From an uncultured Phocaeicola sp. (GTDB lineage Bacteria; Bacteroidota; Bacteroidia; Bacteroidales; Bacteroidaceae): a stretch of 64,000 bases of DNA. The stretch lies in NCBI GenBank assembly GCA_944321015.1, contig CALUJS010000009.1, positions 1 through 64,000 of the forward strand. Direction: 5' to 3'. The position numbers were made by a program, and so were the translations under genes. The notes under the pieces were generated by a model. The model was not told the DNA's origin. It saw only the letters and a program-made list of their open reading frames with translations, and did not search any database. Shown in pieces: positions 56,492 to 64,000 of this stretch (its first letter is position 1; every line of letters begins with the position of its first letter).

Positions 56492-56522
56492 CAAATGTAA
56501 AAAATAGTATTGGGATGTCAAA
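56492..56522 (-). promoter_or_regulatory. Promoter of RNA copy B and/or the tubulin operon
   Basis: The minus strand has TTTG at 56522-56519, a 19-bp spacer, and TACATTTG at 56499-56492: a full Bacteroides-type promoter. The predicted start near 56485 is about 50 nt before the RNA element. Confidence 0.75.
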
Positions 56523-56571
56523 AGAACCGGAGCTTTTTAAGTTGATTCAATGTGCTTTTTTGTTGCTGAGA

Positions 56572-56654
56572 TTTCTACATCGGTTATAAGTTGAACTACA
56601 ACCGATGTAGAAAATTCTATAACCGACATGGGAGAAACCAAGTCGGTTATAGAA
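56572..56654. repeat. Two adjacent inverted repeats sharing a TCGGTTATA core
   Basis: A perfect 14-bp inverted repeat lies at 56572-56585 and 56600-56613 (TTTCTACATCGGTT). A perfect 13-bp one lies at 56615-56627 and 56642-56654 (TTCTATAACCGAC). The arms are related to each other. The pair lies in the gap between the tubulin operon promoter and the next gene's 3' end. Confidence 0.6.
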
Positions 56655-56696
56655 TTGGCGGACTAAACCTTGAGCTTACGGTTCCTTTCCGCCCCT

Positions 56697-57383
56697 TTAT
56701 CTCCTCACCGGAATGACAAATTCCCGGACGGGCACCATTCCGCCGCGGCCGTCGAGCGCCGTGATGTGGAACACGGCCTCGCCGCTGCGCATCTTGCCGG
56801 CATGTACCACGGCAGTGTAGCGTATGCCGTCGCCGGCCGGGATGCACTCCAGCGTGACGGAAGAGGAGATGCTGATATTCTTCAGCCCGTTCTTCTCGGC
56901 CACCACCGGGGTGACATGATAGGCCGCCACACGACCCGTATTGACCACCTCGAAGATGATTTTTGCCCGTTCGCCGGACTCGATGACGTGGTTGCGATTG
57001 TCGTCGATGAAGCGGATGTTGCGTATCGCCAGCTCCGTGTCGCGGCGGTCGTAGCGGTCATCATGGCGGCGGATACGGCGCGGACGCTCATACGCATAAT
57101 CATCCTCATAATCATATACCCGCGTTTCCACGGTGTAGGCATCGTTCTCGACCGCCGAAGTGGCCGCACTAGCAATGGCGGCTCCCGCGATGGTGCCCAC
57201 CAGCGAACCTATCAGGCTGCCGCGATAAGTGTGCGACCCCGACGAACCGATAACGGCGCCCGTCAGTCCGCCTATCTGGGCGCCCAGCATCACGGCCGTG
57301 GGGTCGCCCGACACGTTGCCCTGCGAGGTGCAGCCGGAGAATGCGAGGGCGGCGCACATGCAGATGGTGGCTAGCTGTTTCAT
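56697..57383 (-). CDS. Glycine-zipper lipoprotein
   Basis: A 228-residue protein with a lipoprotein signal ending AFSGC, then a glycine-zipper membrane segment (about 30-75, MLGAQIGGLTGAVIGSSG and LIGSLVGTIAGAAIASAATSA), a Tyr/Arg/Asp-rich linker, and a C-terminal beta-sandwich-like domain with RNIRFIDDNRNHVIESGE, a calcium-like Asp/Asn loop. It is likely an outer-membrane-associated protein. The ATG at 57383 is chosen over one two codons upstream by analogy with the gene ending at 2884, whose start region is similar. It stands alone. Confidence 0.8.
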   Translation of the reverse strand: MKQLATICMCAALAFSGCTSQGNVSGDPTAVMLGAQIGGLTGAVIGSSGSHTYRGSLIGSLVGTIAGAAIASAATSAVENDAYTVETRVYDYEDDYAYERPRRIRRHDDRYDRRDTELAIRNIRFIDDNRNHVIESGERAKIIFEVVNTGRVAAYHVTPVVAEKNGLKNISISSSVTLECIPAGDGIRYTAVVHAGKMRSGEAVFHITALDGRGGMVPVREFVIPVRR

Positions 57384-57474
57384 AAGCATAACTGTTTGTT
57401 CGTGACAAATATAGTGAAATTCAACAGGAAAGCCACCTTGAAGACAAAATATTTTTGCCTTGGCGCCTCGTTCC

Positions 57475-59664
57475 TTACCGGACAAACAGCAGCTCGCGAT
57501 ATTTAGGCAGCGTCCACATCTGGTCGTCCACAATCAGTTCCAGCTTGTCAATGTGATAACGTATCTGCTCCAGCATGGGAGCAATGTTGTCATGATAGGC
57601 GATGGCTTTCGCACGTTCGTCGGCAATCTTGTTGGCCACCTTGCGGGCCTCTATCATGGCATCCACATGTTCCTTTATATACGTTGTGCGCTCGGCTATC
57701 TGGCAGATGATGGCCTGATTTTCGGCCGAGAGCGCGTCCGCTTTTTCTTTGGGGAAGATGGACTGGAGCTTGTACACGTTGTCAATCAGCCGTGTCTGAT
57801 ATTCTATGGCTACGGGGACTATGTGGTTCATCACCAAGTCGCCTAGTACACGGGCTTCTATTTGGATTTTCTTCGTATAGGTTTCCCACTTCACCTCGTT
57901 GCGGGCTTCCAGTTCCTTCTGCGTCATCACGCCAGTGGTTTCAAACATGCGGATGCTCTCCGGTGCCAGATAGCGGTCGAAAATGACAGGGCAACTCGTC
58001 TCGCAGTCCAATCCCCTGCGGGCGGCCTCGGCTTTCCATTCGTCGCTGTAGCCGTTGCCGTCGAAACGGATGGGCTTGCTCTCCCTGACATATTTGCGTA
58101 TCACGCGTATGAGGGCCGCCATTTTGGGCTCGCCCGCGGCTATCAGGTCGTCCACTTCTTTCTTGAACAAGTCCAACTGCTCGGCCACGGCTGCATTGAG
58201 GGCCGTCATGGCGCTGGCACAGTTGGCCTCCGAACCCACGGCACGGAATTCAAAGCGGTTGCCCGTGAAAGCGAAAGGCGAAGTGCGGTTGCGGTCGGTG
58301 TTGTCGATGAGCAGTTCGGGGATTTGCGGGATGTCGAGCTTCATGCCGTGTTTGCCTTCCAGAATGCCAAGATCGTCGGCGGAACTGTTTTCCAGATGGT
58401 CGAACGCACGGCTCAGCTGCGTGCCCAGAAATGAGGAAATGATGGCAGGAGGCGCCTCGTTGGCTCCCAAGCGATGGGCGTTGGTGGCGCTCATGATGGA
58501 TGCTTTCAGCAGTCCGTTGTGACGGCAGACAGCCATCAGGGTGTTCACCACGAAAGTGATGAAACGCAGGTTTTCCTCCGGCGTCTTGCCCGGCGACATA
58601 AGCCCTATTCCCGTATCGGTCCCGAGCGACCAGTTGCAGTGCTTGCCCGAGCCGTTTACGCCCTTGAACGGTTTCTCGTGCAGCAACACGCGGAAGCCGT
58701 GGGTACGGGCCACCTTGCGCATAAGGGACATGACGAGCATGTTGTGGTCCACCGCCAGGTTGCACTCCTCGTAGATGGGCGCCAGCTCAAACTGGTTGGG
58801 TGCCACCTCGTTATGGCGCGTCTTTACGGGAATGCCCAACTCGAGGGCCTGGATTTCAAGGTCTTTCATGAAAGCGGCCACACGCGTGGGGATAGCTCCG
58901 AAGTAATGGTCCTCAAGCTGCTGGTTCTTGGAGGCTTCGTGCCCCATCAACGTACGTCCCGTGAGCAGCAGGTCGGGCCGTGCCGCATACAAGCCTTCGT
59001 CCACCAGGAAATACTCCTGCTCCCAACCCAGATAGGCCATCACTTTCTTTACTTCGGGATTAAAATAACGGCAAACCTCGACAGCCGCCTTGTCCACCGC
59101 ACGCAGGGCTTTCAGCAAAGGCGCCTTGTAGTCGAGCGACTCGCCGGTGTAGGCAATGAAGACGGTCGGGATGCACAGCGTGTCATCCACCACAAAGACG
59201 GGCGACGAAGGGTCCCATGCCGAATAGCCGCGCGCCTCGAAAGTGTTTCGTATGCCGCCGTTGGGAAACGATGACGCGTCCGGTTCCTGCTGCACGAGCA
59301 GCTTGCCGGAAAATTCTTCCATCATGCCTCCTTTGCCGTCGTGCTCCACAAAGGCATCGTGCTTCTCGGCCGTGCCTTCGGTCAGCGGCTGGAACCAGTG
59401 GGTGTAATGCGTGGCGCCAAGCTCCATGGCCCAACGCTTCATGCCTTCGGCCACGCCGTCGGCCACATCGCGGCTGAGCGGAGCGCCGTGGTCCATCGCG
59501 TCGACCAGTTTCTCATACACCTGTGTGGGAAGATACCTGAACATCTTCTCCCGGTTGAATACATACTTGGCAAAGTACTCGCTCGGACGCTGTGCCGGCG
59601 ACTTCACCTCGCGCGGCTTTGTCTGGAAAGCCTTTTCCACTACGCGAAATCTGAGTGTTGACAT
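57475..59664 (-). CDS. glnN: Glutamine synthetase type III (GSIII)
   Basis: A 729-residue enzyme, the length and sequence type of GSIII as found in Bacteroides, not the 470-residue GSI. Visible are HYTHWFQPLTEGTAEKHDAF near the N-terminus, GWEQEYFLVDE (metal Glu), KTRHNEVAPNQFELAPIYE, GVNGSGKHCNWSLGT (substrate loop) and FRAVGSEAN. It makes glutamine from glutamate, ammonia and ATP. It is the last gene of the nitrogen operon, 28 bp after amtB. The symbol glnA is also used for it. Confidence 0.97.
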   Translation of the reverse strand: MSTLRFRVVEKAFQTKPREVKSPAQRPSEYFAKYVFNREKMFRYLPTQVYEKLVDAMDHGAPLSRDVADGVAEGMKRWAMELGATHYTHWFQPLTEGTAEKHDAFVEHDGKGGMMEEFSGKLLVQQEPDASSFPNGGIRNTFEARGYSAWDPSSPVFVVDDTLCIPTVFIAYTGESLDYKAPLLKALRAVDKAAVEVCRYFNPEVKKVMAYLGWEQEYFLVDEGLYAARPDLLLTGRTLMGHEASKNQQLEDHYFGAIPTRVAAFMKDLEIQALELGIPVKTRHNEVAPNQFELAPIYEECNLAVDHNMLVMSLMRKVARTHGFRVLLHEKPFKGVNGSGKHCNWSLGTDTGIGLMSPGKTPEENLRFITFVVNTLMAVCRHNGLLKASIMSATNAHRLGANEAPPAIISSFLGTQLSRAFDHLENSSADDLGILEGKHGMKLDIPQIPELLIDNTDRNRTSPFAFTGNRFEFRAVGSEANCASAMTALNAAVAEQLDLFKKEVDDLIAAGEPKMAALIRVIRKYVRESKPIRFDGNGYSDEWKAEAARRGLDCETSCPVIFDRYLAPESIRMFETTGVMTQKELEARNEVKWETYTKKIQIEARVLGDLVMNHIVPVAIEYQTRLIDNVYKLQSIFPKEKADALSAENQAIICQIAERTTYIKEHVDAMIEARKVANKIADERAKAIAYHDNIAPMLEQIRYHIDKLELIVDDQMWTLPKYRELLFVR

Positions 59665-59692
59665 AAGTTATTACGGGTTTAGTGATTGTATT

Positions 59693-60955
59693 TTAATGAT
59701 TGTATGCCGACTCGCCATGTTCATAGATGTCGAGTCCTTCTTCTTCCACCCTGCGCTCCACGCGAATGCCTACCAGGCGATCGGTCACATGAAAGAGCAC
59801 AAAAGTCATAACGCCGCTGAAGACAACGGATATGGCCGTGGCCAACAGCTGTATGCCCAGCTGATGCCAGTCGCCGTAGAGCGCGCCCTGCACGCCGCCC
59901 TCGCCCGACACGGCCTGTGTGGCAAAGACGCCAGTCAGAATGGAACCGATGATGCCTCCTATGCCGTGCACGCCGAAAGCGTCGAGCGTGTCGTCATAGC
60001 CGAAACGGGGCTTGACCACGGCTACCATGTAATAGCACACAAGGGACGTCACGGCACCGATGAAGAACGCGCCCAGAATGTCTACGGTCCCGGCGGCCGG
60101 AGTGATGGCCACCAGCCCCGCCACTGCGCCCGTACAGGTGCCCACGGTGGTGGGTTTCTTGTTGCACAGCCAGTCAACGCTCATCCACACCAGAGCTGCC
60201 ACGCATGTGGCAAAATGGGTCACAAGAAAGGCGTTGGCGGCCGTGCCGTCGGCCCGGAGGCCGCTGCCGGCATTGAATCCGAACCATCCCAGCCACAAGA
60301 AGGCCGTTCCCATGAATACGAATGACACGTTATGGGGCATCATGGGCATTCCGGCCCTGTAGCCGCTGCGCCGTCCCACAAGGAGCGCCATCACCAGAGC
60401 AGAGACGCCCGCATTGATGTGCACCACCGTGCCTCCGGCAAAGTCTATGGCGCCCATCTGCTGCAGGAAGCCGCCGCCCCACACCCAATGTGCCATGGGG
60501 ATATAGGCCAATGTGCTCCACAACACCGTGAACACCAGAAAACCGCCGAACTTCACACGCTCGGCAAAGGCGCCCAGAATCAGTGCGGGGGTAATGATGG
60601 CAAACATGCACTGGAACAAGACAAACAACAGTTCGGGAATGCCTCCCGCCGAAACCGTCGCAGGCGTAATGCCCCGCAAAAACACATGTTCAAAACCGCC
60701 GATAACAGCTCCCCACGCACTGCCGGAGTCCATCACGCCGGTGCCAAACACGAAACTGTAGCCAAACGCAATCCAGAGTATGCTCACGGCTGCCACAATG
60801 AACAGACTTTGCATCACCACGCTCAGGACATTCTTCTGACGCACCAGTCCGCCATAGAACAGGGCGATTCCGGGAATGGTCATGAGCAAAACCAAAACGG
60901 TGGCCACGATAAGCCATGCCGTGTTGCCAGAGTCGAGTATATATGTCGCGTCCAT
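59693..60955 (-). CDS. amtB: Ammonium transporter Amt
   Basis: A 420-residue channel with eleven expected membrane helices. The pore histidines are visible in GGTVVHINAGVSAL and DAFGVHGIGGIIG, and family motifs in IALFYGGLVRQKN and WLGWFGFNAGSGL. No cleavable signal peptide is evident. It imports ammonium across the inner membrane, and is closed by P-II proteins. The P-II gene is 40 bp upstream in the same operon. Confidence 0.97.
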   Translation of the reverse strand: MDATYILDSGNTAWLIVATVLVLLMTIPGIALFYGGLVRQKNVLSVVMQSLFIVAAVSILWIAFGYSFVFGTGVMDSGSAWGAVIGGFEHVFLRGITPATVSAGGIPELLFVLFQCMFAIITPALILGAFAERVKFGGFLVFTVLWSTLAYIPMAHWVWGGGFLQQMGAIDFAGGTVVHINAGVSALVMALLVGRRSGYRAGMPMMPHNVSFVFMGTAFLWLGWFGFNAGSGLRADGTAANAFLVTHFATCVAALVWMSVDWLCNKKPTTVGTCTGAVAGLVAITPAAGTVDILGAFFIGAVTSLVCYYMVAVVKPRFGYDDTLDAFGVHGIGGIIGSILTGVFATQAVSGEGGVQGALYGDWHQLGIQLLATAISVVFSGVMTFVLFHVTDRLVGIRVERRVEEEGLDIYEHGESAYNH

Positions 60956-60995
60956 AATGATTATCTGTTTTTATGTTGATTATACCTATTGAATG

Positions 60996-61352
60996 TTACT
61001 TTTCTTCTTCCTTGTTATAAAGCGATATGTCCCCATACTCTCCCGTACGGATGCGGATGGATTCTTCCACGGGAAGGATAAAAATGCGCCCGTCGCCTAT
61101 CTCGCCCGTATAAGCGGCCACCATGATGGCTTTCACCGTACGTGCAACATTGATGTCGCGCACCACGATGGACACCATGATGCGCTCAATGGAACTCGTG
61201 TCATACATTACTCCGCGATAGATGCGTTCTTCTCTCATTTTTCCCACGCCACGCACGTCGCAGTAGGAAAACCATTCGATGTCGGCTTCCAGCAGGGCTT
61301 CCTTTACATCTTCAAAGCGACTGCGCCGAATGATAGCTTCAATCTTTTTCAT
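60996..61352 (-). CDS. glnK: P-II nitrogen regulatory protein
   Basis: A 118-residue P-II protein. MKKIEAIIRRSRFEDVKEAL is the standard start, and GEIGDGRIFILPVEESIRIRTGE the ATP-binding C-terminal signature. The T-loop differs from the enterobacterial one (VGKMREERIYRGVMYDTS) but keeps a Tyr in the loop. It binds ATP and 2-oxoglutarate and should gate the Amt channel encoded next in the operon. Confidence 0.95.
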   Translation of the reverse strand: MKKIEAIIRRSRFEDVKEALLEADIEWFSYCDVRGVGKMREERIYRGVMYDTSSIERIMVSIVVRDINVARTVKAIMVAAYTGEIGDGRIFILPVEESIRIRTGEYGDISLYNKEEEK

Positions 61353-61406
61353 ACCTGTTATATCACGTTGTTATATTGATTGACGTTCTCTTTTTGCTTT
61401 GTCACG

Positions 61407-62114
61407 CTAAAGGCTCATGCCCAGTACAAAATGCGCGCCTCCGGTAGCCGGATTCCATATCGCCCGGGCAAAGAGCGGGAGCGTCCATTGTGACGTAAGC
61501 GGCAAATCCTTACATGCCCCAACGGCGACTTCGGCCACTTCAAAACCGGAAGCTCCTCCGTTATAAAAGGTGGTGGCCCAAGGCGTGGCTCCCACGGTGG
61601 CCTGCCACTCCAACCCGCCCAGGCGGAAAGGCGCCGACAAGCTGACGTAAGAGGAGTAGGCGCGATGTCCGCCGCCATCCGTCCCGTCCATCCCGGCAAA
61701 GTTGGTGTACCAGTTGGCGGCCAGGAAGCCGAAGTCATACCCCACTTGGGCTTCAAACACATGCGCGGTATCATGCGCTCCGTAGCTGAAATATCCCGCG
61801 CCGCCGCTGAACCAATAATCGGTCACCGAGACGCTGAATCCTCCCTTGGCGTATTTCAGCGTAAGATCCAACTCTTGTGCGCCGTCCTTCTCCAATCCGG
61901 CCGAGCCCCAAGCCGCCAACGACAGTCCCTTATAGGCAACCGACAAGCCGGGCTGTACGCTGACACCGCCCAAATCCTGGCCGCGCCAGACGTATCCGCT
62001 CACCAAATCGGCTCCGACGGATGCCTCCACCTTGTCTTGCGCCATGACGCCGGGAACGGCGAACAGGACTGCCGTTACGGCCAATCCTGCCATTCTCATT
62101 TTTCTTTTCTCCAT
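61407..62114 (-). CDS. Outer-membrane beta-barrel protein of the nitrogen operon
   Basis: A 235-residue protein with a signal peptide (GLAVTAVLFAVPGVMA) and alternating amphipathic beta strands ending in an aromatic or leucine residue (SGYVWRGQDLGG, VFEAQVGYDFGFLAANWYTN, FVLGMSL at the end). It resembles TorF-like putative porins. As first gene of the amtB-glnN operon, it may let nitrogen sources pass the outer membrane; that is inference from position. The start at 62114 follows a full promoter at 62173-62204. Confidence 0.8.
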   Translation of the reverse strand: MEKRKMRMAGLAVTAVLFAVPGVMAQDKVEASVGADLVSGYVWRGQDLGGVSVQPGLSVAYKGLSLAAWGSAGLEKDGAQELDLTLKYAKGGFSVSVTDYWFSGGAGYFSYGAHDTAHVFEAQVGYDFGFLAANWYTNFAGMDGTDGGGHRAYSSYVSLSAPFRLGGLEWQATVGATPWATTFYNGGASGFEVAEVAVGACKDLPLTSQWTLPLFARAIWNPATGGAHFVLGMSL

Positions 62115-62172
62115 AGAACAATCATTTTGATTACATTTATAACAACAGCTGTCATTTTTCTTTCTTTCGATG

Positions 62173-62204
62173 CAAAAGTATGTCATCGTGCATACGCAGA
62201 CAAA
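62173..62204 (-). promoter_or_regulatory. Promoter of the nitrogen operon
   Basis: The minus strand has TTTG at 62204-62201, a 20-bp spacer, and TACTTTTG at 62180-62173, about 60 bp before the beta-barrel gene. Confidence 0.75.
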
Positions 62205-62437
62205 CATTCATGTGTTATATTGTTTGCAAATTGGCCAAATATGTTACATTATAACATTGACACACGCAAACGAAAGCACATTGTAAGCAATCGCCCGATA
62301 TTTATAATAATTTGTCACAAACCATCCTTGGGAGATTATTTTGTTTTTCACTCCGCACATGAGTCCGTGCCGCTCATCGCCACATGGGCCTGCACCCCTT
62401 GGTCGTTTCCCGGCTCTGCTTCCAATCGCACAGCCTC
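62205..62437. other. Divergent intergenic region, first part
   Basis: About 230 bp between the nitrogen operon promoter and repeat array 5. AT-rich up to about 62345. No gene, hairpin of note or promoter beyond those listed separately. Confidence 0.5.
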
Positions 62438-62525
62438 ATATTCCCGCTTGTGAGCGTCCATATTCACGCTCACAAGCGGCCATATCCACGCCCACGGGCG
62501 CCCATATTCACGCTCACGGGCCTCC
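62438..62525. repeat. 22-bp dyad repeat array 5 (four units)
   Basis: Units begin with ATAT at 62438, 62460, 62482 and 62504, all exactly 22 bp. The first two are nearly inverted copies of each other around the CATAT (CGCTTGTGAGCG against CGCTCACAAGCG). The array lies in the divergent region between the nitrogen operon and gltB. Confidence 0.8.
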
Positions 62526-62774
62526 GTATCAACCAATGAAAGACAAGGAATGCGTTGCGGGAAACCTCCACTGCGATTCTTTAACGCGCCATAACGGCTG
62601 CATATTTTCGTAGATATTAATATGTTAAAATTACGTCGCGGACGCATTTCTGACAATCCGACATGTTTTAACGTGCCAATGTTTTAAATAGAAACTATTA
62701 CCAGTCATATTTTTTCCATTTCACACAACAACACTGATGCCGCCTAATTAATCGGCACGTCCGACCGCCCTTAT
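62526..62774. other. Divergent intergenic region, second part
   Basis: About 250 bp between repeat array 5 and the gltB promoter. AT-rich from about 62610. No gene or clear hairpin is seen. Confidence 0.5.
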
Positions 62775-62806
62775 ATTGCTTTTTGTCTTACAATACACTA
62801 TTTTTG
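62775..62806 (+). promoter_or_regulatory. Candidate promoter of gltB
   Basis: TATTTTTG at 62799-62806 matches TAnnTTTG, with ATTG at 62775-62778 20 bp upstream as a near -33 match. The start codon is 72 bp downstream. Confidence 0.6.
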
Positions 62807-62878
62807 CAATCAATTTGAGCACAAATACAGCATATATTATAACAAAAAGAAAATAATCATCAGGCAAAACATCGCATT

Positions 62879-64000
62879 ATGAAAACAGAGAGAAGGAAAG
62901 TGCCGCAACAGGATGCCGGACTTTATCGTCCGGACTGCGAGCATGATGCTTGCGGCGTGGGCATGATAGTCAATATCCACGGCGACAAGTCGCACGAACT
63001 GGTTGACGCCGCCTTGAAGGTGCTTGAAAACATGAAACACCGCGGAGCCGAAGGAGCCGACAACAAGACGGGCGACGGAGCCGGCATCATGGTGCAGATA
63101 CCTCATGAATTCATTCTCCTGCAAGGCATACCCGTGCCCGAAAAGGGGAAGTATGGCACGGGGCTTGTGTTCCTGCCGAAAGACAAAAGCGAGCAGGCGG
63201 ACATCCTGCGGGTGATGATTGAGGAAATCGAGCGTGAGGGCTTGTCGCTGATGTATCTGCGCCCGGTGCCCGTCAATTCCTCTATCCTGGGAGAAAACGC
63301 GCGGGCAACGGAGCCGGACATCAAGCAGGTGTTCATCACCGGCGTATCCGACGTGGAAAGTTTCGAGCGCACGCTCTACGTCATCCGCAAGCGGATAGAA
63401 CGCCGCGTGTCACACCGCGATTTCTACATCGTCTCGCTCTCCTGCAAGAACATCATATATAAAGGTATGCTTTCGTCTGTGCAGGTGCGGGGGTATTTCT
63501 GCGACCTGACGCAACCATACTTTACCAGCGGGCTGGCCATCGTGCACTCGCGTTTCAGCACGAACACGTTCCCCACGTGGAGCCTGGCTCAACCGTTCCG
63601 CCTGCTGGCTCACAACGGCGAGATAAACACCATCCGCGGAAACCGTGCCTGGATGGAGGCCCGGGAAAGCGTGCTCTCCACTCCCCTGCTGGGCAACGTG
63701 AAAGACATACATCCCATCTTGCAACCCGACATGAGCGACAGCGCCTCGCTCGACAACGTGCTGGAGTTTTTCGTCATGTCGGGGTTAAGCCTGCCCCATG
63801 CCATGGCGATGCTCGTGCCCGAGTCGTTTAACGACAAGAATCCCATCAGTGAAGACCTGAAGGCGTTCTATGAATATCACTCCATCCTCATGGAGCCGTG
63901 GGACGGCCCTGCCGCCCTGCTCTTCAGCGACGGGCGTTATGCCGGCGGAATGCTCGACCGCAACGGGTTGCGTCCGGCCCGCTACCTGATTACGAAGAAT
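62879..64000 (+). CDS. gltB: Glutamate synthase large subunit, 5' part (cut by window end)
   Basis: The first 374 codons of the GOGAT large subunit. A propeptide of 24 residues precedes Cys25 in DACGVGM; cleavage would expose this Cys as the N-terminal nucleophile of the glutamine amidotransferase. MKHRGAEGADNKTGDGAGIM, HSRFSTNTFPTWSLAQPFR, AHNGEINTIRGNRAW and DRNGLRPARY are the domain's standard motifs. The enzyme makes two glutamates from glutamine and 2-oxoglutarate, working with the GSIII gene on the other strand. The frame is open to the last base, so the gene continues beyond the window. Confidence 0.97.
   Translation, partial: MKTERRKVPQQDAGLYRPDCEHDACGVGMIVNIHGDKSHELVDAALKVLENMKHRGAEGADNKTGDGAGIMVQIPHEFILLQGIPVPEKGKYGTGLVFLPKDKSEQADILRVMIEEIEREGLSLMYLRPVPVNSSILGENARATEPDIKQVFITGVSDVESFERTLYVIRKRIERRVSHRDFYIVSLSCKNIIYKGMLSSVQVRGYFCDLTQPYFTSGLAIVHSRFSTNTFPTWSLAQPFRLLAHNGEINTIRGNRAWMEARESVLSTPLLGNVKDIHPILQPDMSDSASLDNVLEFFVMSGLSLPHAMAMLVPESFNDKNPISEDLKAFYEYHSILMEPWDGPAALLFSDGRYAGGMLDRNGLRPARYLITKN

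Noticed and set aside
62438..62525. CRISPR array
   Set aside because: Units are contiguous 22-bp repeats with no unique spacers between them, and no cas gene is present in the window.

Overview
The window looks like chromosomal DNA of a Bacteroidales bacterium (Bacteroidaceae-like). The evidence is promoters of the Bacteroides type (TTTG, a 19-21 bp spacer, TAnnTTTG), a 1438-residue hybrid two-component regulator, a long Bacteroidetes-type SecA, type III glutamine synthetase, DUF4105 and DUF2752 proteins and many short lipoprotein signals. Most of the core is fairly GC-rich by eye. Species cannot be assigned from the sequence alone.

Layout. 1-12.2 kb is housekeeping: the tail of an acetyltransferase, tRNA-Lys, marC, envelope proteins, secA, a degenerate alkaline-phosphatase-fold protein with a DUF4105 protein, asnA and tRNA-Arg. 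12.2-23.5 kb holds gdhA, a hybrid two-component sensor with an acetyl-esterase, and a copper module (an HMA-AraC regulator and CopA with a fused C-terminal copper-chaperone domain). 23.7-32.2 kb is a tight minus-strand operon: WYL regulator, DUF3696 ATPase, PLD-like protein, RecD-like helicase and a TPR protein. It looks like a conflict or defence operon. 32.3-38.5 kb holds an M3 peptidase, an OmpA-like lipoprotein and a large PEP/pyruvate-binding-domain protein.

38.7-56.2 kb is the most striking region. A plus-strand operon (Hsp70-like ATPase, HerA/FtsK-like ATPase, membrane protein, zincin-like protein, small protein), followed by a metallo-beta-lactamase-fold gene, faces an AT-rich eight-gene minus-strand operon. 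That operon encodes a VWA-like lipoprotein, a small membrane protein, a tubulin-like GTPase, a 1105-residue actin/Hsp70-fold protein, a membrane protein, a MotA/TolQ-like protein, a MotB/OmpA-like protein and a trypsin-like lipoprotein. The pair of motor genes recalls ZorA/ZorB of Zorya, but no ZorC, ZorD or ZorE is seen, and tubulin- and actin-fold NTPases take their place. This is the best candidate for an undescribed system.

56.7-64 kb is a nitrogen-assimilation block: glnA (type III), amtB, a P-II gene and a beta-barrel gene in one minus-strand operon, divergent from gltB, which is cut by the window end.

Two further patterns run through the window. First, a structured RNA element of about 170 nt occurs twice (2613-2780 and 56264-56437) with compensatory changes in its helices. 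Each copy lies about 50 nt before the start codon of a minus-strand envelope gene. Second, five intergenic arrays of a degenerate 22-bp dyad repeat centred on CATATG-like cores occur at 4.1, 10.6, 23.5, 38.5 and 62.4 kb. All functions are inferred from sequence by eye; no database search or composition calculation was run.
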